Positions 9,009-17,829 of a stretch of DNA of 64,000 nt are shown here, in pieces (the first letter of the stretch is position 1; the number at the start of each line of letters is the position of its first letter). Position numbers and translations under genes: made by a program. Below the pieces are notes generated by a model. The model worked only from the letters and a program-made list of their open reading frames with translations, was not told the origin of the DNA and made no database searches. This DNA is from an uncultured Treponema sp. (GTDB taxonomy: Bacteria > Spirochaetota > Spirochaetia > Treponematales > Treponemataceae), in assembly GCA_947177175.1 (NCBI GenBank), contig CAMWTK010000001.1, positions 1 to 64,000 on the forward strand, in the 5' to 3' direction.

Positions 9009-9716
9009 TCACAATTTGATTGTTTTTATTAAATTTGACCAATCCCTATACGTCATGCATGGATACTTATCTTGATAGAAATTTTGAACAAGTTGAATTG
9101 CCTCCAAGGTATGAAGATTTCCGCCGACTAATAAGGGAGTTAACTTTCTCAATAATTCAACGTCGGTAATTTTATATAATTTATCATTAGTAGTAAGCAT
9201 TTTTGCACTGTTTTTGTTTTCAGAAAGAATTATAGGTATGCCGAAAAATATATCAATCTGCTCAAAAAACTTAACGACAGATTTTCTTTTGAATAAAACT
9301 ACCTTATCGCCATTTCTGAGATTCTTTTGCAAAAAAACATTTTCTAGCACATGGTTCTGCCAACTCTGACGCGAATAAAACGAGACGTTATCCTGCACAT
9401 TTAGCCTTTGTTTCGTAGTATAGTAATTCCAACAGACATACACATCGTTTTCTGCATCATATCCCAAAAACACAAAGGGAATGTCAGATTGCTTTATAAA
9501 ATCAAATTCTTCTCGCAGTGGCAGTTGTGCTCTGTTAATATCGGGTCTGTCTTTAAAATATGCCGATGAAATATTTTTTATATATATGAAATACTCTTTC
9601 TCTGCAAAAGAAATCTTGAAGGGCTGACATCCTGTTATGAAAGAAAAATCTTTTGAAGCGTTCATTTCATGCATAAACAGCGAAAGCAATTTATTTCCGC
9701 TAATCTTTCTGTTCAT
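9009..9716 (-). CDS. Uncharacterised protein, terminal gene of the Z1/MORC/methyltransferase operon
   Basis: ORF MNRKISGNKLLSLFMHEMN...; adjacent to and in the same AT-rich operon as 9717-10697. Confidence 0.65.
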   Translation of the reverse strand: MNRKISGNKLLSLFMHEMNASKDFSFITGCQPFKISFAEKEYFIYIKNISSAYFKDRPDINRAQLPLREEFDFIKQSDIPFVFLGYDAENDVYVCWNYYTTKQRLNVQDNVSFYSRQSWQNHVLENVFLQKNLRNGDKVVLFKRKSVVKFFEQIDIFFGIPIILSENKNSAKMLTTNDKLYKITDVELLRKLTPLLVGGNLHTLEAIQLVQNFYQDKYPCMTYRDWSNLIKTIKL

Positions 9717-10697
9717 TTACAGACTCCTGAACAAATTGCTCTTGCTCGATTCTAATGCTTCCCTCGGAATAGAAGATACGTTTGCCAAGCAGCATGAGAA
9801 TTTCACATCCGAAACTTCGGGCGGAACATCCGTATCTTTTATTTTGGGAATCGCTCTTGAATCAAAAAAGCGAAGCGTGTCTGCCGCCGCCTGATAATCA
9901 TAACAAAAATCAAATGCGTTTTCCAAATCGCTTCCCAAAGCCTTGAAAACTATGGAATCAAAGACAGTTTGAATCTGTATATCAGATATTCGAGAGAAAA
10001 TCATTGAACGCAAATCACTGATATTTTTGCCAATTCCAGTCTGAGTCGTAAATATGGAGGCAACAATAAGTCCTGAATGTTCATTCTGATTTAGCTGTTC
10101 CAAAGAAAAGGTATGGATTCTTTCCTTTTTGCCAGTGCTTTTTACTTCAATCTTGTCAGTTCCATCATTGAAATCAAACTTGCTCTCAGGACTGCAATGC
10201 CATGCCTTTATCATATATTCAGGATTCTGTGATTGCGAGATTAGGAACATTTCCGCCCATAATCCTTGAACCGTTTTTTCCGTGGGTTTTGACGCATGAC
10301 TGAACAATGCGATAATTTTATCTATTTCTTTACTTATTTGCTTTAGGGAGGGATTTTTAGGAATGTTTTGCAACAACAAATATATGACTTCAAGAAAATA
10401 GTTCTGAAAATCATAACTTTCCGAATTAAGCATTATGATGGAACACACCTTCAAGGATTCTTCGTTATCATCTCCAATCAACTTGCAATTCTTGTTAAAC
10501 AAGATAGAAATAAATTTCAGTTTCAAGTCTGCGACAACATTCTCAAATTTACAGTCAATCAGAAACATAGGCGTTCTATTTTCCGAAATACCCAAAAGAA
10601 ATTTTTTAGAGAGGCACAATTCTGTAACCGGCGTAAAGTTGTTTTTCAAAGAATGTCTATTTTGTAACTCGGAATACAGTTCGCAGATTTTATCCAT
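9717..10697 (-). CDS. PD-(D/E)XK nuclease-like protein (DUF4420-like)
   Basis: SKFDFNDGTDKIEVKSTGKKERIHTFSLEQL contains D...ExK core. Confidence 0.75.
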   Translation of the reverse strand: MDKICELYSELQNRHSLKNNFTPVTELCLSKKFLLGISENRTPMFLIDCKFENVVADLKLKFISILFNKNCKLIGDDNEESLKVCSIIMLNSESYDFQNYFLEVIYLLLQNIPKNPSLKQISKEIDKIIALFSHASKPTEKTVQGLWAEMFLISQSQNPEYMIKAWHCSPESKFDFNDGTDKIEVKSTGKKERIHTFSLEQLNQNEHSGLIVASIFTTQTGIGKNISDLRSMIFSRISDIQIQTVFDSIVFKALGSDLENAFDFCYDYQAAADTLRFFDSRAIPKIKDTDVPPEVSDVKFSCCLANVSSIPREALESSKSNLFRSL

Positions 10698-10704
10698 AAG
10701 TAAA

Positions 10705-12903
10705 CTATCCTACATAATTAACCGCAAAATCGTCAGGATAATAAATTGCCAGCGTATAAGCCGTTTTTCCTTTCCATTTTTTGGATTCACAACTCAACTC
10801 TATATTATGTATCTGAATGCAAATTGAGTCTTCAAAACAAATTTTCATATCACCGGGATAGACATTTTTTCCGCTCGGCGAATGTCCGGAAAACAAATAT
10901 GTGCTTAACCTTTCCGTGTTTGTGTCAAATGCTCGTTTTCTCGGTTCGCTTTTGTAAGCCATTTGAATTATATACGCAAATTTCAACGGATTCCCGTTTT
11001 CCAATGAAGAAAGATATTTTAAATATCGCACTGTAGCCTGTTTGCGTGCGGCATCGGGCATGTTCTGACATCTAAAATCAGAAAGAAACTGAATTACTTC
11101 GTCAATATCCAATTTCAAGTAACGATGGTCTCTGTCGTCTGTGCCGAATTTTTTATATAATTTGAAATCGTCTTCATGTTTAGAAAAAAGAGTATCAACT
11201 GTGTTTTTATTCCCTTCAATACTGTTTGTCTGAAAAGCATTCATCTTTCTCCAACCGTTCAGTTTGTTGATGACGACTTCCTTTGTAAGAATATTCCTGC
11301 GCGTCGCATTTAGTGATGGACTTGTCAAAAGCAAGTGCTCCACATTCTCAAGACTGTCATTTCCTTTAAGCCATTTGCGCATTTCTTCTTCATGGTCAAC
11401 ATATTCCGTATACTCCTGCCGCACATCGCGCGGCAAAAACACCCTGCATGACAAAAGGTATTTTTGCTTGTAGCCAAAGAATCGACACCGCTGCTGAATA
11501 GTGTCGGCATTTGATTTTCCGATTGTGTATCGTGGCATATATGTGGTAGCAAGATTCTCAACTGTAAAACCTCGGTTCAGCATATCTGCACCAACAAGAA
11601 TATGAGAAGAATAATCATTCCATGGAATTTCTTTGTTTTCCCCATTTTTCTTGTTTCTGCTTATGATCAGCTCAATATTTGTGTCTTTTATTATATCTGG
11701 AATAAAAGACGCGATGTCAGAAAAAACTGGATATTCTATATTTTTCGCTTTGTATTCTTGTATTGCCATTGGATATGTGTTTTCAAAATCTGAGAGTAAC
11801 TCTCTGAAAGCAATGTCATTCTTATCCAAATTAAAAGTAGTTATCCAGCCGTTTATTATATTTGACACCCAATTATGAAATTTCTCGCTTGCATCCTGTT
11901 CTTTGTCTGCATGAACCATCATTGAAAGAAATTTCTCATCCTCTTTGTATTGCACGACAACAGCAACTGAAAGAATATGAAGTTGCAGCGCGGTTATAAG
12001 GGTTTTTGGTGGCTGTGAAAGATTATTGCGCTTTGAATGATATGTTTCTTCTTTTGGGATTTCAATTATAAGACCAGGATTTTCCTTAAAAAATGTTTTT
12101 CCGCCTGTGTATGATTTTCCGGGCGTTAAGACAGTATGGTGTTTCGGAGAGAGCAAATCCATTATACTGATAAGGAGAGGTCCTTGCGGAGTCGCTGTAT
12201 ACTGGATATAAGAATGGTTTGGCAAAGAACTTCTTAATTCTGTGATTCGTCTATAAGTTGTTGTATATTCATCATCTTCCCACTCTTCGGACTTGCTGTT
12301 TTTGTACGCATATCCGTTAAGGCTTGCCTGGTCTGCCTCATCATCAATTATCATTACGCCGTCATTTTTTAATACATTTTTCATTCTTGAAGTACCGAAC
12401 ATATCTGAGATGTCTTTGATATGTTGATGCTGTTTTAAAACCGTTATTAAAACTGTAGGATTGGTGCTCATCTGTAACTCATTTGCAATTCTGTCCAAAT
12501 CCTCTAACTTTGGATTCTGGTGAAGTTTATACCACTTACGATTATTTCCTTCGTTTATCAGGTCTTTTCTTAGGCGCTTTGTTGTTTGTTCGAGGAGATT
12601 ATTTTTGTTTCCCGCAAAATAAATGATGATTCTGTAACCGCTGTCGCTCGCAAGTGCTGAAAGAGCGGTAAAAGACATTGTTTTTCCGCTCTGAACATAA
12701 CCAACAACAAGACTGGTAACAGATTGCGGTTTACCTGATTTTGGATCTGCACAATTTGATAGAATAGAAATGGTTTCGTTTTTGGAAGTCTCCAATTCTT
12801 CCGCAGAAAGTTTAGTGAAACGGCTGTATAATTCAGTTGCTCTTTCACCAAAAACAGGCGTGAAAGAATCTGGCTTGTTTTCTTTTTGAATCCGCACTTC
12901 CAT
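10705..12903 (-). CDS. Z1-domain endonuclease/SF2 helicase-like protein
   Basis: Walker A VVGYVQSGKTMSF, DDEADQAS, SHILVGADMLNRGFTVENLATTYMPR. Confidence 0.9.
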   Translation of the reverse strand: MEVRIQKENKPDSFTPVFGERATELYSRFTKLSAEELETSKNETISILSNCADPKSGKPQSVTSLVVGYVQSGKTMSFTALSALASDSGYRIIIYFAGNKNNLLEQTTKRLRKDLINEGNNRKWYKLHQNPKLEDLDRIANELQMSTNPTVLITVLKQHQHIKDISDMFGTSRMKNVLKNDGVMIIDDEADQASLNGYAYKNSKSEEWEDDEYTTTYRRITELRSSLPNHSYIQYTATPQGPLLISIMDLLSPKHHTVLTPGKSYTGGKTFFKENPGLIIEIPKEETYHSKRNNLSQPPKTLITALQLHILSVAVVVQYKEDEKFLSMMVHADKEQDASEKFHNWVSNIINGWITTFNLDKNDIAFRELLSDFENTYPMAIQEYKAKNIEYPVFSDIASFIPDIIKDTNIELIISRNKKNGENKEIPWNDYSSHILVGADMLNRGFTVENLATTYMPRYTIGKSNADTIQQRCRFFGYKQKYLLSCRVFLPRDVRQEYTEYVDHEEEMRKWLKGNDSLENVEHLLLTSPSLNATRRNILTKEVVINKLNGWRKMNAFQTNSIEGNKNTVDTLFSKHEDDFKLYKKFGTDDRDHRYLKLDIDEVIQFLSDFRCQNMPDAARKQATVRYLKYLSSLENGNPLKFAYIIQMAYKSEPRKRAFDTNTERLSTYLFSGHSPSGKNVYPGDMKICFEDSICIQIHNIELSCESKKWKGKTAYTLAIYYPDDFAVNYVG

Positions 12904-12905
12904 GG

Positions 12906-14420
12906 TCAGTCATTCTCCAAAATATACTGATTGAACAAATTCCTGACATTTCCCACATTAGTAGTTCCGCTATCAGGCGCTTTTATCTCTGCTTTTGCAA
13001 AAGCCATAAGAATTCTTATGACAGGCTCATAGTCTTTGTCTTTCTTAAACTGCGGATAACAATCAAAAAAAGAATGATTTAAGTTAATCTTACATACAAA
13101 CACATCTTCTTCTTTCCGCACAGAATACAAGGCCATGCTTTCTGTATCGGTAATCAGCTCATATTTTAATTCACATTCTTTGCTTCCAATTAAAATAGGT
13201 TCTGTATATGTTTCCGCAGGTTTTGAATTATTGATTAACTCCTCGTTCTTTTTTATTGCGGCAACATTATTGATTTTCAATTCTTCCTGCTCAATTTTTT
13301 CCTTTTTGAACAAGGCGGAGGTATTTTTCTTCTCAAAGGTTTCTTTTATCTCCTGCGCTATCTCTTCTTTTTTCACACGGCTTCGCTGTCGATACCCGTC
13401 TGCCTGCAAAAAGATATTTGGTTCATTTTTTCTTATTTCATCGCGGATATCTTCAAGAAGTGCCTGCAAATCATCTTCAGCTTTGAAACTGTTTTTATTG
13501 AATGTAACCTCAAATCCATCCAATTCAAGTTCGCCAAACAAGCGTTTATATTTAAATGTACCGACAGATCCAAAAATGCAGGTTGGAAAATAATGCTCGT
13601 CACCACCCCCTACAATAACACGTCCACGTCGGAGCAAGACAAGTCCGTTCGCGCCCTGTTGAATCTCATCTAAAATGGCGATAAAACCGTTTGCCTTGTA
13701 TTTCCCCGCATTAAAATGAATTTCTTTTTTCCATAAGATACTTCCGCCGTCAGGGTTTTTATAAAATGGCGCGTTTAATATTTTATAATTCGGAGCAGTA
13801 AGTTTTTCTTCATTCACAAAAATTTCAATTTCATCATTTCGGAGATAATAACGATAGATACTCGACAAATGTTTTTTCACCCTTTCCAAAGAATTTGGCT
13901 TAGGTGCATTTTTTGAGAGATTTGTAAGTATAATTTTTGTATAATGCTCCTTTTGAGATTTTGTCTTTTCAGTTATAGCCAGCACCTCTTTTTCTTCTTC
14001 AACGACTTTGTTCAAATCAAACGAAAGAATTCTTTCCTTGCTTTCACCTAGGGCTTTTGTCGTTATTGTCCAATTATCGGCAAGCCAAACGGAGGCCGTC
14101 TTCATACCCATTCCGTACTCATTAAGTCCCGCCCTGTTCTCGGGAATATTCGCCGGCTCAAATGCGCGCAAATAATTTTTCTCGTTTATGCCAGCCGCAT
14201 TATCAACTATGGTCAGAGTTTTCTGTTCCCAGTCCATTGTTATTCGGATGCAAAGTTTGTAATCAGGCTCATAAGATTGTAAGAGATTTTTATTATCAAA
14301 ATAATTCTGAACTGCATTATCAACATATTCGCCAAGCGTATTCGAAAGCGTATTGGACAAATCCCTGAATGTGGTGTATACATTCGGTTTCAACGCGATT
14401 GAAACTTGTTTTATTTCCAT
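12906..14420 (-). CDS. MORC/Hsp90-like GHKL ATPase
   Basis: LGEYVDNAVQNYF, IVDNAAGI, EYGMGMKTASVWLA. Confidence 0.9.
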   Translation of the reverse strand: MEIKQVSIALKPNVYTTFRDLSNTLSNTLGEYVDNAVQNYFDNKNLLQSYEPDYKLCIRITMDWEQKTLTIVDNAAGINEKNYLRAFEPANIPENRAGLNEYGMGMKTASVWLADNWTITTKALGESKERILSFDLNKVVEEEKEVLAITEKTKSQKEHYTKIILTNLSKNAPKPNSLERVKKHLSSIYRYYLRNDEIEIFVNEEKLTAPNYKILNAPFYKNPDGGSILWKKEIHFNAGKYKANGFIAILDEIQQGANGLVLLRRGRVIVGGGDEHYFPTCIFGSVGTFKYKRLFGELELDGFEVTFNKNSFKAEDDLQALLEDIRDEIRKNEPNIFLQADGYRQRSRVKKEEIAQEIKETFEKKNTSALFKKEKIEQEELKINNVAAIKKNEELINNSKPAETYTEPILIGSKECELKYELITDTESMALYSVRKEEDVFVCKINLNHSFFDCYPQFKKDKDYEPVIRILMAFAKAEIKAPDSGTTNVGNVRNLFNQYILEND

Positions 14421-15766
14421 TACTCTATCTCCAGCAGTCTTTCCGCGATTCGTCTTACGACTTCGACATTAATCGCGTTTCCAAAAGCCCGAAACGCTTC
14501 CGCCACAGTATCAGGATAGTACTCCAAATCACCCATGCATTGTAACTTAGCAGCCTCTTTGCTTGTCATGTATCGTCCTTTTTCACCATTAGGAGTTTCT
14601 ACCCACGGGAATATTGGAATTTGGGTTGTTGTTAATACAAGAGCGGGAGAGTATGTCGGCAATTTTACGCGAATCCCAGAAGGCCTGAATTGTACTATTT
14701 TGTCATACAATGTATGTTTTACCCCCTTGTCATGACCGCAATTCCATTCAAATTTTTGGTGGCTGTTTTTGAAGCCATGTTGCTTCAACTTCTCCAGCCA
14801 TGGATCTAATATCTGCTTATGTGCCTGATAAAATTCCCTGTTCCACTTTATGAAATTTTTTTTCCAGTCAGGAAAATTATGATTTTTTTCAGTTTTATTA
14901 GTTTGCGCATATATTGGAAGGCAACCAAGCAAATCATCCTTCGAATTTCCTTGAACATGACAACCAAATTTTCCTTTTTTCCCTTCAAGTGATTTTGTAT
15001 GCTGATAGAATGGCGCGACAGTCTCATACTTATAATCCGCCCCCCATTCCATAGCCCATACAGGAAAAGTTGGAATGGGAATGTCGTGCGCTGTCAATAA
15101 ATCAAGAAATTCTTGCCATACTTGCATATGTATTCTCGTTTGAGGTTTCAATGTCATATAAACGGTATCATTTTTGTCTATAATATCTTCAATACTACAT
15201 TTTGTACTTTTTTTATACGGGGGAAAAGAAAAGCCCCTCAGCCCACCTTTATCTATCAGCCGCCCTACAATATAAATTCTTGTACGGTGCTGTGGAATTC
15301 CAAAATAATGAGGAGATATAATTTCATCACGTATATCATACAGTTCTGAAAGTTGTGCTGAAATAACTTTATAGGTATTTCCCCCATCGTGTGATTTTAA
15401 ATTGGGAACATTTTCAATGAAAACATACTCAGGCTTACATTTTTTCAATATTTCCATAATTTTATAAAACAGGTTTCCTCTTTCTTTATCATCATCGAAT
15501 CCCTGCTGTTTCCCTGCCTTTGAAAACGGCTGGCAGGGAAACCCCGCACATAAAACCTGCGGCTGATATGGCAATATATCTTTTTCTATGTCTACTTTAT
15601 TTATATCGCCGGCACATTTCATTTTAAAATTTTTCTCATAGAATTGTTGCAGTTCCGGTTTTATTTCGCTTGCAAACACACATCTGCCGCCAAGCTTTTT
15701 CATTGCAAGATGAAAACCGCCTATTCCAGCAAATAAGTCTATAAATGTAAAAGATTTATCTCCCAT
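14420..15766 (-). CDS. dcm: DNA (cytosine-5)-methyltransferase
   Basis: FIDLFAGIGGFHLA, CAGFPCQPFSKAG, FIENVPNL, C-terminal RAFGNAINVEVV. Confidence 0.95.
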   Translation of the reverse strand: MGDKSFTFIDLFAGIGGFHLAMKKLGGRCVFASEIKPELQQFYEKNFKMKCAGDINKVDIEKDILPYQPQVLCAGFPCQPFSKAGKQQGFDDDKERGNLFYKIMEILKKCKPEYVFIENVPNLKSHDGGNTYKVISAQLSELYDIRDEIISPHYFGIPQHRTRIYIVGRLIDKGGLRGFSFPPYKKSTKCSIEDIIDKNDTVYMTLKPQTRIHMQVWQEFLDLLTAHDIPIPTFPVWAMEWGADYKYETVAPFYQHTKSLEGKKGKFGCHVQGNSKDDLLGCLPIYAQTNKTEKNHNFPDWKKNFIKWNREFYQAHKQILDPWLEKLKQHGFKNSHQKFEWNCGHDKGVKHTLYDKIVQFRPSGIRVKLPTYSPALVLTTTQIPIFPWVETPNGEKGRYMTSKEAAKLQCMGDLEYYPDTVAEAFRAFGNAINVEVVRRIAERLLEIE

Positions 15767-15786
15767 AGTTTATAAAACACCGAGAT

Positions 15787-15816
15787 ATTATACCATAGGA
15801 CTATCCTTCCTGTAAA
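15787..15816 (-). promoter_or_regulatory. Putative sigma70 promoter of the methyltransferase-Z1 operon
   Basis: Minus strand TTTACA-N18-TATAAT; spacer contains AGGA-TAG-TCCT dyad. Confidence 0.55.
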
Positions 15817-15840
15817 CCTCCCATCGCATACCATATCCCA

Positions 15841-16037
15841 TCAAGCCCCCTGCGTCCGTCCGTCTTGACGGACGCGCCCATTTATCAAGACAACGGTTTC
15901 CGTTTGTCTTGATGAACGAACCATATCCATCAAGATGAATGCATCCTGTTTGTCTTGATGAACATACCGCGTTTATCAAGACAAATGTATCTATTTTATC
16001 AAGATAAAAGTAAAAAAAAGCGGGATTTTTTCAAGAA
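15841..16037. repeat. Array of alternating inverted TCAAGA/TCTTGA elements at 22-23 bp spacing
   Basis: Cores centred near 15843.5(+),15865.5(-),15887.5(+),15910.5(-),15932.5(+),15955.5(-),15978.5(+),16001.5(+), looser copy at 16034.5(+). Confidence 0.85.
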
Positions 16038-16086
16038 AAACGGGCACAAATTCGGGATAAAATCGTACCAAAGGTGGGATAAAAAA

Positions 16087-16118
16087 CGAGACCCGCACGC
16101 CGAAAAAGGTGCGGGTCT
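16087..16118 (-). terminator. Rho-independent terminator of the HU-like gene
   Basis: GAGACCCGCAC...GTGCGGGTCTC hairpin followed on minus strand by GTTTTTT. Confidence 0.85.
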
Positions 16119-16172
16119 CTGAATGGTTATGACGGCTTCATGCTGCCCGGACACTCTGGGCAGGTCCGCCTC

Positions 16173-16658
16173 CTACGCGCTTTCGGCGGAATTTCCGGGG
16201 AAGTCCGCCGGGACTTCGGACGGCACGGGCACTTCTTCGCCGCTGTCGTCGGTCAAGTACCGTGCGTCCAGCTTGACATACGCGGGTTTTTCAAGCTTGC
16301 GCTTGAGCATGATGTCGGGCGTGAACATCACTCGCACCCCCTCAATGTCGTTAGCGGTCACTTCGGTCGCCCGCTCATAGCCGCTGCACTGGGGATTAAC
16401 TTTCAGCCCGACCTTGAAGATGCCGAACGAGTTGAGCCGCACTTTGTAGCCGAGCAGCAGATACTTGGGCAACGTCCGAAGCAGGCTGCTGATAACGCCC
16501 AGCACCTCCGTCGGGGTGAGCGTGGTGTTTTCGGAAATCTCTTCCGCCAGCTGGTGTATGTCAATCTCTGAGATATATGCCGGGGCAGGATAGAACTTGC
16601 CTTCGGCATCCATGTCGCGCGGATTCAACCGCTTCCTAGAAACAAATGGGATTGCCAT
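16173..16658 (-). CDS. HU-family DNA-binding protein (Bacteroidetes/Treponema HU-related type)
   Basis: YISEIDIHQLAEEISENTTLTPTEVLGVISSLLRTLPKYLLLGYKVRLNSFGIFKVGLK. Confidence 0.8.
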   Translation of the reverse strand: MAIPFVSRKRLNPRDMDAEGKFYPAPAYISEIDIHQLAEEISENTTLTPTEVLGVISSLLRTLPKYLLLGYKVRLNSFGIFKVGLKVNPQCSGYERATEVTANDIEGVRVMFTPDIMLKRKLEKPAYVKLDARYLTDDSGEEVPVPSEVPADFPGNSAESA

Positions 16659-16956
16659 TTTTTTCCTCCTTCCTATTCCGCTCCCCTGCGCTTCCCGTCC
16701 GGGATTGCGCGCCGTCCGCCTGACAGACTTCCGCCCACGCTGTTTTCGGCCGCAGGATTGCGTTTTTTTTATTCATAATGTCGTATAATATTGACATCGC
16801 AAAAATACAAACGTAATATATATCATACACACAATAAAGTCAAGCAAAAATGACCCTAAATTACATAAAGTATTATTTTTACGACTTTTTATAAAAATTC
16901 TGATTTTTGCTGTCTGAAACATGACTTTTTCTGCGATATGCGGTATAGTAAGAGCC

Positions 16957-17277
16957 ATGAACGATATGAGACCGACCATAAAAGAAATTGCCCGGAACGT
17001 TGCGGACAGGCGGAAAGCACTCGGCCTAACGCAGGCACAGATTGCTGAGCGGCTGCAAAAAAGCCGCGCCTATGTCATCGCGCTAGAGGCCGGGGACGTG
17101 CAGCCGACCGTCTCAGTCATCTACGAGCTTGCGGAGATTTTCGCTTGCACCGCGCACGACCTGATGCCCCCGAAGCCGCTTGACGAAGAGCGACCTGAAA
17201 TGCGCGGCAGCCGCGTCAGCGCTGAGACGGAAGATGCGGTTGCCCGGATGCTCAAGGAGGAACGCGATGCATGGTGA
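16957..17277 (+). CDS. XRE-family HTH transcriptional regulator
   Basis: VADRRKALGLTQAQIAERLQKSRAYVIALEAGDVQPTVSVIYELAEIF. Confidence 0.85.
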   Translation: MNDMRPTIKEIARNVADRRKALGLTQAQIAERLQKSRAYVIALEAGDVQPTVSVIYELAEIFACTAHDLMPPKPLDEERPEMRGSRVSAETEDAVARMLKEERDAW

Positions 17278-17818
17278 GACACGGAATTATGAGACGCAAG
17301 TTGCCAAAGACATCCTGAACGAATTCGGTATCACGACTAGGGATAAACTGCCGGTCGATATGGACGCAATCCTTACGGCAAAGGGCTTTACCGTGAGCGA
17401 GCGCAATCTTCCCGAAGACCTCGCCGCCGTCCTTGACACGCGCACCGCAGGAAAACCGATCCTGCTGGTGGACAGGCATTTGGATCTCCCCAAAAAACGC
17501 TTCGTGAAAGCATGCGAGCTGGGGCATTTCCTGTTGGACGGAGACTTCACGGGCGTACGGATGGACAAAAAGGCATTTTTCTCGCAAGCCCTGAGCGGCC
17601 TGCCGGCAGACGAATCCGAGCGCAGGGCAAACCGTTTTGCCTATGCCCTGCTCATGCCAAAAAAAATCCTCGAAGAGCAGGCGCAGAAAAACAACGGCAA
17701 AAGCGACGACGATTTTGCAAGCACGCTCGCGGCCGTTTTCGGCGTGAGCGTGCTTGCGGTCGCCGTCGGCTTTGTTATCTCCGCGCTGCTGAGTGACAAC
17801 AAAGGCAAGAAAAAATAG
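17267..17818 (+). CDS. ImmA/IrrE-family metallopeptidase-like protein with CELGH in place of HExxH
   Basis: ILLVDRHLDLPKKRFVKACELGHFLLDGDF...ERRANRFAYALLMP; overlaps the XRE gene by 11 nt. Confidence 0.75.
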   Translation: MHGETRNYETQVAKDILNEFGITTRDKLPVDMDAILTAKGFTVSERNLPEDLAAVLDTRTAGKPILLVDRHLDLPKKRFVKACELGHFLLDGDFTGVRMDKKAFFSQALSGLPADESERRANRFAYALLMPKKILEEQAQKNNGKSDDDFASTLAAVFGVSVLAVAVGFVISALLSDNKGKKK

Positions 17819-17829
17819 CCCCCGCCCCG

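Noticed and set aside
15788-15979. 63-aa minus ORF within the inverted-element array
   Set aside because: No convincing RBS; frame is open incidentally across the repeats.
15841-16037. CRISPR array or single terminator
   Set aside because: Elements alternate orientation every 22-23 bp, no spacers of constant length between identical repeats, no cas genes; more copies than a terminator requires.
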